DNA from: Pseudaminobacter soli (ex Zhang et al. 2022)
Lineage (GTDB): Bacteria > Pseudomonadota > Alphaproteobacteria > Rhizobiales > Rhizobiaceae
Reading direction: 5' to 3'
Assembly (NCBI RefSeq): GCF_014595955.1
Contig: NZ_JABVCF010000008.1
Coordinates: 62,001 to 126,000 of the forward strand
DNA: 64,000 nt
The position numbers and the translations under genes were made by a program. Under the pieces are notes generated by a model. It did no database searches. It saw only the letters and a program-made list of their open reading frames with translations, and was not told the origin of the DNA. This document shows, one piece after another, positions 18,285 through 26,824 of this stretch. Within the stretch, counting starts at the first letter, position 1. Each line of letters opens with the position of its first letter.

Positions 18285-19442
18285 CTACCGCCCGCCGATC
18301 ACGCCGATATAGTCCGACACCCAGCGGTAATAGGGCACGCACTGATCGTTCTGGCTGGCGCATTTGCTCGTCGGCGTCGTCCAGAAGCGGATCTTCTCGA
18401 AGTCGTCGAAGCCGTTGGCGGTGCAGCCTTCCTTGGTCAGCATGCCGCGGCCATCGGTGCAGGCGGCCGGAACCGACGGGTTGGCGCCGAACCAGACGGC
18501 CAGGTCGCTCTGCAGGTTGGAGGAGAGCGAATGCTCGATCCACATGTACGCGCAGTTCGGATTGGGCGCGTCGACATGCATCATCGTCGTGTCGGCCCAG
18601 CCGGTCGCACCCTCCTCGGGGATGGTCGAGCCCACGGGCTGCTTCTCGGACTTCAGGAGGTTGACCTGGAAAGGCCAGGAGCCCGACGCGACCACGCCCT
18701 CGTTCTTGAAGTCGTCTATCTGGATGAACGCATCGTGCCAGTAGCGGCCGACCAGCTTGCGCTGCTGGCGCAGAAGGTCGAGCGCCGCCTTGTACTGGTC
18801 CTCGTTGAGCTCATACGGACTCTTGATGCCGAGATCAGGCTTGTGGTGCATCAGGTATTGCGCAGCGTCCGCGATATGGATCGGGCCGTCATAGGCCTGG
18901 ACCCGGCCGGCATTCGTCTTGTCATCGGGCAGCGTCATCTCCTCGAAGACGACTTTCCAGCTCTTCGGCGCTTCCTTGAAGACATTGGTGTTGTACATCA
19001 GGACGTTCGGGCCCCACATGTACGGGACGCCGTAGTGGACGCCATCGACCGTATGCCAGGGCGCATTCTTAAGACGGTCATCGACGGCGGACCAGCTCTT
19101 GATCAGGTCGACATTGATCGGCTGCACCCGCTTGCCGGCCACCAGTCTGAGCGAGGCGTCGCCGGATGCGGTAACGAGGTCGAAGCCGCCCTCGTTCATC
19201 AGGGCGACCATCTCGTCGGAGGTGTTCGCAGTCTTCACGTTCACCTTGCAGCCCGACGCCTGTTCGAACTTGGTGACCCAGTCGAAGCTCTTGTCGGTCT
19301 CGCCGCGCTCGATATAGCCGGGCCATGCGATAATGGTGACCTGGCCCTCGGCCGGGCCGATCTCCTTGAGCTGGGCCATCGCCTGCCCGGACATGGAAAG
19401 CGCGACGGCCAAGGCCGTACATGACTTCAGAAATGCTTTCAT
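18285..19442 (-). CDS. Polyamine-type ABC transporter substrate-binding protein (YdcS/PotD-like)
   Basis: A 385-residue periplasmic binding protein (SBP_bac family). The N-terminus (MKAFLKSCTALAVALSMSGQAMA) is a Sec signal peptide with an AMA cleavage site. The mature start includes VTIIAWPGYIERG, typical of putrescine/spermidine binders. ATG 19442 was chosen because GGGAGA lies five bases upstream of it; the in-frame ATG two codons earlier is overlapped by that site. It is the first gene of the importer operon, so the promoter should lie in 19443-19619. The exact polyamine is uncertain. Confidence 0.9.
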   Translation of the reverse strand: MKAFLKSCTALAVALSMSGQAMAQLKEIGPAEGQVTIIAWPGYIERGETDKSFDWVTKFEQASGCKVNVKTANTSDEMVALMNEGGFDLVTASGDASLRLVAGKRVQPINVDLIKSWSAVDDRLKNAPWHTVDGVHYGVPYMWGPNVLMYNTNVFKEAPKSWKVVFEEMTLPDDKTNAGRVQAYDGPIHIADAAQYLMHHKPDLGIKSPYELNEDQYKAALDLLRQQRKLVGRYWHDAFIQIDDFKNEGVVASGSWPFQVNLLKSEKQPVGSTIPEEGATGWADTTMMHVDAPNPNCAYMWIEHSLSSNLQSDLAVWFGANPSVPAACTDGRGMLTKEGCTANGFDDFEKIRFWTTPTSKCASQNDQCVPYYRWVSDYIGVIGGR

Positions 19443-19619
19443 CGTCATCTCCCATCGAGGACGTCGCCTTCCCCAGCGGCGACATGATCCTTTGTAGAAG
19501 GTGGCCCGAAAGCGCCGCGTTCGCAAATCCATTTGTCAGAACGGCGATATCGGTATTTCCGATACCGACGCGGGGATTTGAGTTAGCGCAGGCAACTAAC
19601 CGTGCCTTTCGCTACCGCG

Positions 19620-20219
19620 TCAGATATCCTCCAGTTTCGAGAGCTTGACCGAGAGTCCCGGTACATGGGCCGAGACAAGGGCCTGGCCCTCGTCCAGCAT
19701 GCGAACATCGCCATAGCCTTCCAGCCCTGGCGCGGCGTGCAGATGTGCTGTGCGGGACACCGCCTCGATCACCCAAAGCTCCGGGATGCCGAAGTTCGCG
19801 TAGATCCTCGCCTTGCGGCCAAGGTCCCAGGAAAGGCTGGAATCCGCGACCTCGACGGCGAGCAGGGCGGTGTGCGGATTGAGGTTGGCCAATCCATCGG
19901 CCTTCCGGAAGAAGATGAAATCGGGCTCGATGAAGCTGTCCTCGCTCAGGCGGAAGGTCGTCTCGACCGCGAAGCGGAACGCGCCCGGAAGCGTCGTGGC
20001 GAAGTGCAGATTGAGCGCATTTTTCAGAAGTTCGTGGTGGATGCCCTTGGCATTCATCGGCACGATCTCCCCCCCGATGAGCTCGAAACGCTCGTCCTCG
20101 TCGATGATCCCCGCGCGAACCATCGCCTCGATCTCCGCCACCGTCCACCGCCGGCGCATCAGGCCCTCGGCAGCCTGCGTGGTGGGCGACAGCTCGGGTG
20201 AGCGGAAGGGCTGGTTCAT
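19620..20219 (-). CDS. Uma2 family (DUF820) putative nuclease
   Basis: A 199-residue protein of the Uma2 family, PD-(D/E)XK fold. The recognisable elements are WTVAEIEAMVRAGIIDEDERFELIGGE, the acidic EPDF near residue 118 and LAVEVADSSL-(x)n-YANFGIPELWVIEA. Most members are uncharacterised; some are linked to mobile DNA. ATG 20219 is chosen because the open frame upstream (to 20552) lies opposite the LysR gene and is not protein-like. It ends in an intergenic region shared with the transporter promoter. Confidence 0.85.
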   Translation of the reverse strand: MNQPFRSPELSPTTQAAEGLMRRRWTVAEIEAMVRAGIIDEDERFELIGGEIVPMNAKGIHHELLKNALNLHFATTLPGAFRFAVETTFRLSEDSFIEPDFIFFRKADGLANLNPHTALLAVEVADSSLSWDLGRKARIYANFGIPELWVIEAVSRTAHLHAAPGLEGYGDVRMLDEGQALVSAHVPGLSVKLSKLEDI

Positions 20220-20298
20220 GGCGGCGAAGATAGCATCGACCGGCAAGTACAAGCAAACAGGCTTCCCTATCGGAAAGTCCCGCGAAGAGGCTTTTGAC

Positions 20299-21207
20299 TC
20301 AGCGCTGCCGGATCGATCGCTGTCCCTGCGCGATGCCGATGAAGTCGCGCGCGGCCTGCGGCAGGCTGGAGCCACGGCGCCAGACCATGCCGACCTGAAC
20401 CACCGGCAGCGCGCCGGAGATATCACGCGATTCGATGCGGTCGCCTTCCAGCGACCACGGCCGGTAGACGAGGTCGGGCAAGAGCGCGATGCCGGCGCCG
20501 GTGGCAACCAGGCTGCGCACCGCCTCGACCGAGCGGGTGCGGAAGGCGACATGCGGCCGGGCTCCGAGCGCCGCCAGAAGCTTGCCGGTGTTCTCCTCGA
20601 TCTCGTCGACGGTGAGCATGATCAGCGGCTCGGAGACGATGTCGTTGATGCCGATGATCTCGGCGTCGCCTAGCGCATGGCCGAGCGGCAGCCAGAGGCG
20701 GTAGGGCGAGACCTCGAGGATTTCTGCCTGCAGCGCCATGCGGTCGCGCAGGTTGGAAATGACCATGACGGCGACGTCGAGCTCTCCGCCGACCAGCAGG
20801 TGCTCGAGATAGTCGCCATTGTCCTCGATCGCGCCAACGTCCACGCCGGGGAAGGCGCGGCGATAGCGTGCCAGCAGATCGGAGAGCACATAGCCGGCGA
20901 CGAGCGACGTCACGCCCAATTGGAGCCGCCCCCCTGCCCACTCCTGTTCGCGGGAGAAGGTGGTTCGCGCGTCGGAAACCTCGGCCAGGATCTTGGTGGC
21001 GTGGCGCAGGAACTGATGCCCCTTATGGGTGATGGTCAGCCCACGCGGGTGACGCTCGAACAGGGTGACGCCGAGATCGCTCTCCAGTTCCTTGACTGCT
21101 TCGGTGACGGAGGACTGCGAGATCGACAGATTCTGAGCCGCGCGCGATACCGATCCCAGTTCGGCTACGGCCACGAAATACTGCAGTTGCCTCAGCGTAA
21201 ACGCCAT
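20299..21207 (-). CDS. LysR family transcription regulator
   Basis: A 302-residue LysR-type regulator. The N-terminal winged helix (LRQLQYFVAVAELGSVSRAAQNLSIS, residues 5-30) is followed by the linker helix and a two-lobed effector-binding domain (about 92-295). It lies upstream, on the same strand, of the Uma2 gene and the polyamine transporter, and could regulate the latter; this is inference from position. Length and architecture are standard. Confidence 0.93.
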   Translation of the reverse strand: MAFTLRQLQYFVAVAELGSVSRAAQNLSISQSSVTEAVKELESDLGVTLFERHPRGLTITHKGHQFLRHATKILAEVSDARTTFSREQEWAGGRLQLGVTSLVAGYVLSDLLARYRRAFPGVDVGAIEDNGDYLEHLLVGGELDVAVMVISNLRDRMALQAEILEVSPYRLWLPLGHALGDAEIIGINDIVSEPLIMLTVDEIEENTGKLLAALGARPHVAFRTRSVEAVRSLVATGAGIALLPDLVYRPWSLEGDRIESRDISGALPVVQVGMVWRRGSSLPQAARDFIGIAQGQRSIRQR

Positions 21208-21287
21208 GACCCGATATAGACGGCCGGAGTGCGCGGAGGGAAGACGGGCAGCTTGCGCTTCGGATCCGTGACCATAGCGCTCCGGCC

Positions 21288-22052
21288 CTACTGGCCTGCG
21301 ATCGTCAGCGTCGCGCCCGCCTTGTCCAGCGCGATGGCTATATCGCGCGGCGGCATCTGGTCCGTGACCAGTTCCCCTATGCCATCGAAGCCGCAGACCT
21401 GCACAAGGCCCTGGCGGCCGAACTTGGAATGGTCCGTGATCACGATGCGCCGCGCGCCGCGCGACAGCACCATGCGCGCGAACTCGGCCTCTTCGAGATT
21501 GTAGTCCATGATGCCGATCGAGGCGTCGACGGCGCCGGCGGTGATCACCGCATGGTTGACGCTGAACCGGCTCACGAACTCGACGGCCGAGCCGCCGAAA
21601 GCCGCGCCGGAATCGCTGCGCAGTTCGCCACCCGCCATGTAGACCTTGTTGCCATTCACAGTCGCCAGCGTGCGGGCGATGTCGGAGGAATTGGTGATGA
21701 CGGTCAGGCGCCGATGGCTGAGCAGTTCGCGCGCGAGGAAACTGGTCGTGGTGCCCGTGTCGAGCATCACCGACTCGCCGTCCTGTATGGTTGCCGCCAC
21801 GTGCTTCGCGATCACGCGCTTGGCCTCGGCGTTCTCGCGCATGCGGCGCTCGAACGGCGCCTCGCCGGCCAGCGCCGGCAGCCCGATCGCACCGTGCATC
21901 TTCAGGACGGAGCCGTCTTTCGTCAGCGGCTTCACGTCACGACGCACCGTCTCCAGCGAGACATCCAGCCTGGCGGCCAGTTCGGCGATGGTGATTGTGC
22001 CGGCCTCCTGAACGAGGCGGAGAATCTCGCCGTGCCGCTTGGAATGGTTCAT
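21288..22052 (-). CDS. DeoR/GlpR family transcription regulator
   Basis: A 254-residue DeoR-type sugar-phosphate-sensing repressor. The N-terminal HTH (TITIAELAARLDVSLETVRRDV) is canonical. The C-terminal DeoR effector domain shows LDTGTTTSFLA and VITNSSDIA plus the GGELR segment. ATG 22052 aligns with the family start (MNHSKRHGEIL). No sugar catabolic operon adjoins, so its targets are unknown; it lies upstream of LysR on the same strand with an 80-base gap. Confidence 0.93.
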   Translation of the reverse strand: MNHSKRHGEILRLVQEAGTITIAELAARLDVSLETVRRDVKPLTKDGSVLKMHGAIGLPALAGEAPFERRMRENAEAKRVIAKHVAATIQDGESVMLDTGTTTSFLARELLSHRRLTVITNSSDIARTLATVNGNKVYMAGGELRSDSGAAFGGSAVEFVSRFSVNHAVITAGAVDASIGIMDYNLEEAEFARMVLSRGARRIVITDHSKFGRQGLVQVCGFDGIGELVTDQMPPRDIAIALDKAGATLTIAGQ

Positions 22053-22322
22053 TTGGCCTCGCCTGAGATATTGCCTGTTCCTAAGCGAGAAAGCGTCAGA
22101 ACACAACAAATCGGGCAGGGCGCCGGTCAACAACGGTCGCAGCCGCCACAAAGCTGGATCTGCACCGCTGGGAACCTGCAGAATTCGAGCGGCGCTGGAT
22201 CGTTATCGGGAAGACTACCGCGCACCCGCGGTACTTCCATAGCCAAGATAATTCTCGATCGCCACAAGCCCCCGAATCGCCATTATCAGTTCTATCTGTT
22301 TGGCGCTCAACGGAGCCCAACG

Positions 22323-22802
22323 ATGACGAGTCGACGCAATTTTCTGGTAGCCGGCAGCGCTGTCCTGATGCTGCCTCTGATCGCCTGCAGCACCAGTTCC
22401 TACGATTCTGTCCAGGCCTCTCTCGCCACGAACGCTGGGCAGGATCAACTCGCCCGCATCCGATCCCAGCACGGCCTTACGCCGCTTGCCGCCGATGCCG
22501 ATCTCGGCCGCGCCGCGCTCGAGCAGGCGAGATACATGGCAGCGAGCGGTCGGATGAACCACACCACCGGATGGGGCAAGGACTTCTCCTCACGCGTTCG
22601 CGGCAACCGTATCAAGGGCGCCGCGGCGGAGAATATCGCATACGGGCGGATGGAGCCCGACGAGCTGTTTTTGCGCTGGATGAACTCGGCCGGGCATCGT
22701 CGCAACATGCTCGATCCCCGCTTCTCGCGCTTCGGCCTGGCGCATGCGGGCGACCCCCGCAATTCCGACAGGCGCTACTGGGCACTTGTCCTCGGCAGCT
22801 GA
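22323..22802 (+). CDS. CAP/SCP domain lipoprotein
   Basis: A 159-residue secreted protein. The N-terminus RRNFLVAGSAVLMLPLIAC has a lipobox (LIAC) with the acylated Cys at position 21. The rest is a CAP/SCP (PR-1-like, YkwD) domain: LARIRSQHGL, MNHTTGW and SAGHRRNMLDPRFSRFGLA with the conserved His/Glu positions. Bacterial CAP proteins are envelope-associated and of unclear biochemical role. It is divergent from the DeoR gene, with a 270-base shared region between. Confidence 0.88.
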   Translation: MTSRRNFLVAGSAVLMLPLIACSTSSYDSVQASLATNAGQDQLARIRSQHGLTPLAADADLGRAALEQARYMAASGRMNHTTGWGKDFSSRVRGNRIKGAAAENIAYGRMEPDELFLRWMNSAGHRRNMLDPRFSRFGLAHAGDPRNSDRRYWALVLGS

Positions 22803-23004
22803 AACGATTGCACCACCCTCAGCACGCGCATTCCAGCCGATACTTTCAACATCGAAGAATAGAGTAAGTTTTTGCAAACATCCTTCTTGATGCAGCTGAA
22901 AATTTCAGGCATCTTCCCAGAAGGTTGAGGCTTAAATCAACTGAGAGTTGGCCGGGGATGGGCCAAGGCAGCCAACGGCTATGACTCGGTAGATTGGAGT
23001 TGGT

Positions 23005-23250
23005 GTGTCCAGGAGGGGCCGGGCCGACATCAACTACGACAATGCCGGCGACCACTCCAAGGTCAGGCGACCGATCCGTTGGCTGCCAGTTCTCTTCAAC
23101 CTTTTATATCCCGTTCTGATTGCCGGCGTGATTCTATTCATTCTCTCCCGGTACATCTCCCTTCCGTTCCTCCCTGAGCTTGCCGAGTACTCGGAACAGG
23201 GTCTGCGGGCCTTTAGGCGCGCCATCCTTCGCATGCTGGAGATCTTTTGA
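23005..23250 (+). CDS. Small single-pass membrane protein, hypothetical
   Basis: An 81-residue frame starting at GTG 23005 with GGAG five bases upstream. The N-terminal ~22 residues are polar and basic, then a long hydrophobic stretch (LPVLFNLLYPVLIAGVILFI) forms one likely membrane helix, then a short amphipathic tail. No family was recognised. The DNA here is less GC-rich than its neighbours. It could be a genuine small membrane protein or a chance frame. Confidence 0.4.
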   Translation: MSRRGRADINYDNAGDHSKVRRPIRWLPVLFNLLYPVLIAGVILFILSRYISLPFLPELAEYSEQGLRAFRRAILRMLEIF

Positions 23251-23346
23251 AGCGGAAGACTGCCCAGCGAGCCTGACTCAACAGCTCACCGGATGGTCCG
23301 GTCCAAGCGACGGCGCTACAACGTAAGCGGAAAGCCGGATCGTGGC

Positions 23347-24627
23347 CTACGGCAAGGTATGGCGCCGCACCACTTCCGCCGGCCGGCCCGGGAGCGCGAG
23401 CCGCGTCGGCCGCTTCGGACGTTCGGCAACAACTTTGCCGCGCGAGACTACGAACAGTCGCTCGGCGCGCAGCCGCAGCGCCTCGACCGGATTGCCGGCG
23501 TCGAGCACGACGAGGCTCGCCCGCTTGCCCACTTCCAGGCCGAGATGATCGAGACCCATGATCGCGGCGTTCTCGGCCGTCACCATGTCGAAGCATTTGC
23601 GCATATCGGCCGGGCTCGTCATCTGCGCCACGTGCAAGCCCATGAACGCGACGTCGAGCATGTCGGCGGTGCCGAGCGGATACCAGGGATCGAGCACGCA
23701 GTCCTGGCCGAAGCCGACGCGGATGCCGGCTTTCAGCATCTCGGGCACGCGCGTCATGCCGCGGCGCTTGGGATAGGTGTCGTGCCGGCCCTGGATGACG
23801 ATGTTGATGAGCGGGTTCGGGCAGGCCGAGACCTGCGCTTCCGCCATCATCGGCAGCAGCTTCGAGACGTAGTAGTTGTCCATCGAATGCATGGAGGTGA
23901 GGTGCGAGCCGTTCACCCGGCCATGCAGGCCAAGCCGCTGCGTCTCGTAGACGAGTTGCTCGATGTGGCGCGACATCGGATCGTCGGTCTCGTCGCAATG
24001 CATGTCGACGCGCAGGCCGCGCTCAGCCGCGATCTGGCACAGCTCAGTCACCGAGCGGGTGCCGTCGGCCATGGTGCGCTCGAAATGCGGGATGCCGCCG
24101 ACCACGTCCACGCCCATGTCGAGGGCGCGGATGGTGTTTTCGCGCGCGGTCGGATCGCGATAGAAACCGTCCTGGGGGAAGGCGACAAGCTGCAGGTCGA
24201 TATAGGGCGCGACCTCCTTTCTCACCTCCAGCAGCGCCTCGACCGCGAGCAGCCGGTCGTCGCAGGTATCGACATGGGTGCGGATGGCGAGCAGGCCCAT
24301 CGACACCGCCCAGTCGCAATAGGCGAGCGCCCGCTCCTTCACGGCTTCATGCGTCAGAAGCGGCTTCAGTTCGCCCCAGAGCGCGATGCCTTCGAGCAGC
24401 GTGCCCGATGCGTTGATGCGCGGGAGCCCGTAGGAGAGCGTCGCGTCCATGTGAAAATGCGGGTCGACGAAGGGTGCCGAGACGAGGTCGCCGGAGGCGT
24501 CGATCACCCTGCCCGCCTCAGCGTCCAGCCGCGGCTCGATCGCCGCGATCGTTTCGCCGGTGATGCCGATGTCGGCGGTGCGCCCGTCCGGCAGCGTTCC
24601 GCCCTTGACGATCAGGTCAAAACTCAT
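23347..24627 (-). CDS. Cytosine deaminase-like amidohydrolase
   Basis: A 426-residue metal-dependent amidohydrolase of the CodA group, cytoplasmic. Metal ligands are visible as HFHMD (H57, H59), the later HCDET motif, and GQDCVLDPWYPLG with the active-site Asp. Such enzymes hydrolytically deaminate cytosine, isocytosine, creatinine or related cyclic amidines. It overlaps the permease gene by an ATGA junction, so it belongs to the BMP-type importer operon; the natural reading is uptake of a base or nucleoside followed by deamination. The exact substrate is undetermined. Confidence 0.87.
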   Translation of the reverse strand: MSFDLIVKGGTLPDGRTADIGITGETIAAIEPRLDAEAGRVIDASGDLVSAPFVDPHFHMDATLSYGLPRINASGTLLEGIALWGELKPLLTHEAVKERALAYCDWAVSMGLLAIRTHVDTCDDRLLAVEALLEVRKEVAPYIDLQLVAFPQDGFYRDPTARENTIRALDMGVDVVGGIPHFERTMADGTRSVTELCQIAAERGLRVDMHCDETDDPMSRHIEQLVYETQRLGLHGRVNGSHLTSMHSMDNYYVSKLLPMMAEAQVSACPNPLINIVIQGRHDTYPKRRGMTRVPEMLKAGIRVGFGQDCVLDPWYPLGTADMLDVAFMGLHVAQMTSPADMRKCFDMVTAENAAIMGLDHLGLEVGKRASLVVLDAGNPVEALRLRAERLFVVSRGKVVAERPKRPTRLALPGRPAEVVRRHTLP

Positions 24628-25568
24628 CTCTCGCCTTTCTGGTAGGGGATCATCAGCGCCTTCGGGTAGGTCGCGCGGCGAGCCACCAGCACCAGCGCCA
24701 GGATGGAAAGCAGATAGGGCATCATAAGGAAGATCTGATAGGGCACGATGCCGCCGGTGAGTTGCTGCAGCCGCACCTGGTAGGCGTCGAAGGCCGCGAA
24801 CAGGATCGCTCCAAGCAGCGCCTTGCCGGGCCGCCACGAGCCGAACACGACGAGAGCGATGCAGATCCAGCCGCGGCCGTTGATCATCTCGAAGAAGAAG
24901 GAATTGAAGGCTGACATGGTGAGGAAGGCTCCGCCGACCGCCATCAGCGCGCTTCCCGCCATCACCGCGCCGATGCGGATGCCGGATACGGAGATGCCCT
25001 GCGCCTCGACCGCGGTCGGGTTCTCGCCGGCGGCACGGACCGCAAGGCCGAGCGGCGTGCGGTAGAGCACCCAGGCGACGATCGCGACCGTCAGGAAGGC
25101 AAGATAAGTTAGCGGCGTCTGCGAGAACAACGCCTCGCCCAGGATGGGGATCTTCGAGAGACCCGGGATCGGCAGCGGCTGGAACGGCTCGATCTTCGGC
25201 GGCGAGGTCACTTCGGGAAGCGCCAGGCGGTAGGTGAAATAGGTAAGGCTGGTCGCAAGCAGGGTGATGCCGATGCCGACCACATGCTGCGAGAGGCCCA
25301 GCGGAACGGTCAGCGTTCCGTGGAGGAGGCCGAAGGCCGCGCCTGACAATGCCGCCACCAGCACGCCGGTCCAAAGATCGCCGCCGGAATAGACGGTGAA
25401 CCAGCCGGCGAAGGCGCCGACGGTCATGATCCCCTCGATGCCGAGATTGAGCACGCCGGCGCGCTCGCAGATCAGTTCGCCCATGGTGGCGAAGATCAGC
25501 GGCGAGGCGATGCGGATCGCGGCGACCCAAAAGGAAGCGGTGAAGAGGATTTCCAAGGCTTCGGTCAT
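24624..25568 (-). CDS. BMP-type ABC transporter permease 2 (NupQ/YufQ-like)
   Basis: A 314-residue permease of the branched-chain/ribose (BPD_transp_2) superfamily, the group that pairs with BMP lipoproteins for nucleoside or purine uptake. It has about eight or more hydrophobic segments and the conserved ERAGVLNLGIEGIM loop near the N-terminus. The start is ATG 25568, which overlaps the upstream permease stop (ATGA); the ATG at 25577 is less likely. It also overlaps the deaminase gene by four bases. Confidence 0.92.
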   Translation of the reverse strand: MTEALEILFTASFWVAAIRIASPLIFATMGELICERAGVLNLGIEGIMTVGAFAGWFTVYSGGDLWTGVLVAALSGAAFGLLHGTLTVPLGLSQHVVGIGITLLATSLTYFTYRLALPEVTSPPKIEPFQPLPIPGLSKIPILGEALFSQTPLTYLAFLTVAIVAWVLYRTPLGLAVRAAGENPTAVEAQGISVSGIRIGAVMAGSALMAVGGAFLTMSAFNSFFFEMINGRGWICIALVVFGSWRPGKALLGAILFAAFDAYQVRLQQLTGGIVPYQIFLMMPYLLSILALVLVARRATYPKALMIPYQKGER

Positions 25569-26617
25569 CACGCCCACCTCAGCCTGTAGCGCGACAGCAG
25601 GATCGCCACGACCATAGTCAACAGCGCGGTGGCGACCATCACATCGGCGATGTAGCTCGGAACGCCAGCGGTGCGGCTCATCGCATCAGCCCCCACGAAA
25701 ATGCCGGCGACGAAGATCGCCGCCGCCACGACTCCGAGCGGGTTCAGCATGGCGAGCATCGCAACCACGATGCCGGTGTAGCCATAACCCGGAGAGAGAT
25801 CGAGCGTGAGATTTCCCTTCAGGCCCGCCACCTCGGAGAAGCCGGCGAGTGCGGCGAGACCGCCCGAGAGCAGCGCCGTCTTGGCGAGCACGCGGTTGAC
25901 CGGGATGCCGGCGAAAAAGGCGGCTTCCGGATTGTGACCGACTGCCCGCATCTCGAAGCCGAGCGCGGTCTTCTTCATGATGATCCACACGACCACCGCC
26001 GAGACCAGCGCGAGCACGAAGCCGTAGTGCAGCCGCTTGCCCTGGATGATGCGCGGCAGCCGCGCCTCGGCGATCAACTTCTGCGACTGCGGCCAGCCGA
26101 GCCCCGTCGGATCCTTTAGCACGCCTTCGAGCAGCATGGAGACGAAGAGGATGACGACGAAGTTGAGGAGAAGCGTCGTCACGACCTCGTCGACGCCGAA
26201 GCGGGTCTTCAACATCGCCGGTCCGAGCAGGAGCAGCGCGCCCGCGAGCATGGCGGCGATGGCGATCAGCGGGATGAGCAGGAACGAGGGCAGCGGCAGC
26301 AAGCCTGTGCCCAGCACCACGGTGATGACCGCGCCGGCATAAAGCTGCGCCTCCGCGCCGATGTTCCAGAGCCGCGCCCGGAAGGCGACCGCGACCGCCA
26401 GTCCGGTGAAGATCAGCGGCGTTGCCCGCGTGAGCGTCTCGACGATGGCGAATTGCGAGCCGGCCGCCCCACGCGCGACAAGCGCGAAGACAGAAAACGG
26501 CGAGGCGCCGGCAGCCAGCACCAGGAGCGAGGCTATCACCAGCGTCGCGACGATGGCGCCGACCGGATAGAGCAGCGTCTCGGCGAGCGACGGAGCGGGT
26601 TTGGGTTCAAGGCGCAT
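25568..26617 (-). CDS. BMP-type ABC transporter permease 1 (NupP/YufP-like)
   Basis: A 349-residue permease, partner of the gene at 24624. It carries the family segment FRARLWNIGAEAQLYAGA and FGVDEVVTTLLLNF plus many membrane helices. ATGA coupling with the downstream permease indicates stoichiometric production. The 207-base spacer to the ATPase gene upstream is occupied by palindromic repeats. Confidence 0.92.
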   Translation of the reverse strand: MRLEPKPAPSLAETLLYPVGAIVATLVIASLLVLAAGASPFSVFALVARGAAGSQFAIVETLTRATPLIFTGLAVAVAFRARLWNIGAEAQLYAGAVITVVLGTGLLPLPSFLLIPLIAIAAMLAGALLLLGPAMLKTRFGVDEVVTTLLLNFVVILFVSMLLEGVLKDPTGLGWPQSQKLIAEARLPRIIQGKRLHYGFVLALVSAVVVWIIMKKTALGFEMRAVGHNPEAAFFAGIPVNRVLAKTALLSGGLAALAGFSEVAGLKGNLTLDLSPGYGYTGIVVAMLAMLNPLGVVAAAIFVAGIFVGADAMSRTAGVPSYIADVMVATALLTMVVAILLSRYRLRWA

Positions 26618-26639
26618 GATAGGCTCCGGCCTTCCCTCC

Positions 26640-26803
26640 CCCTTGAGGGGGTCCGAAGGACCGGCGAGGCAAGTGACTCGCCCAAGGCGGCGAAGCCGCC
26701 GGGAGGAGTCGCCGCTGCAAAGCTCGGCGGATGAAGGATGTCGAGCGCGGCCTGTCCGCCCGCCTCTGGCTGCTTCGCAGCCATCTCCCCCTCAAGGGGG
26801 GAG
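26640..26803. repeat. Palindromic intergenic repeat in BMP operon
   Basis: Contains the 34-base segment at 26651-26684 shared with 18214-18247 (30 identities), a GGCGGC-GAA-GCCGCC hairpin right after it, GGCTGC/GCAGCC at about 26769-26782, and CTCCCCC-TCAA-GGGGGGAG at 26785-26803. It sits between two genes of one operon and so is probably a transcribed structural element. Its similarity to other intergenic blocks marks it as a dispersed repeat. Confidence 0.65.
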
Positions 26804-26824
26804 AAATCGTCGTGCTCTGACCAC

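Noticed and set aside
23293-24645. Plus-strand open frame (450 codons) over the amidohydrolase
   Set aside because: It is antisense to a gene with intact metal motifs and shows the composition of a shadow frame.
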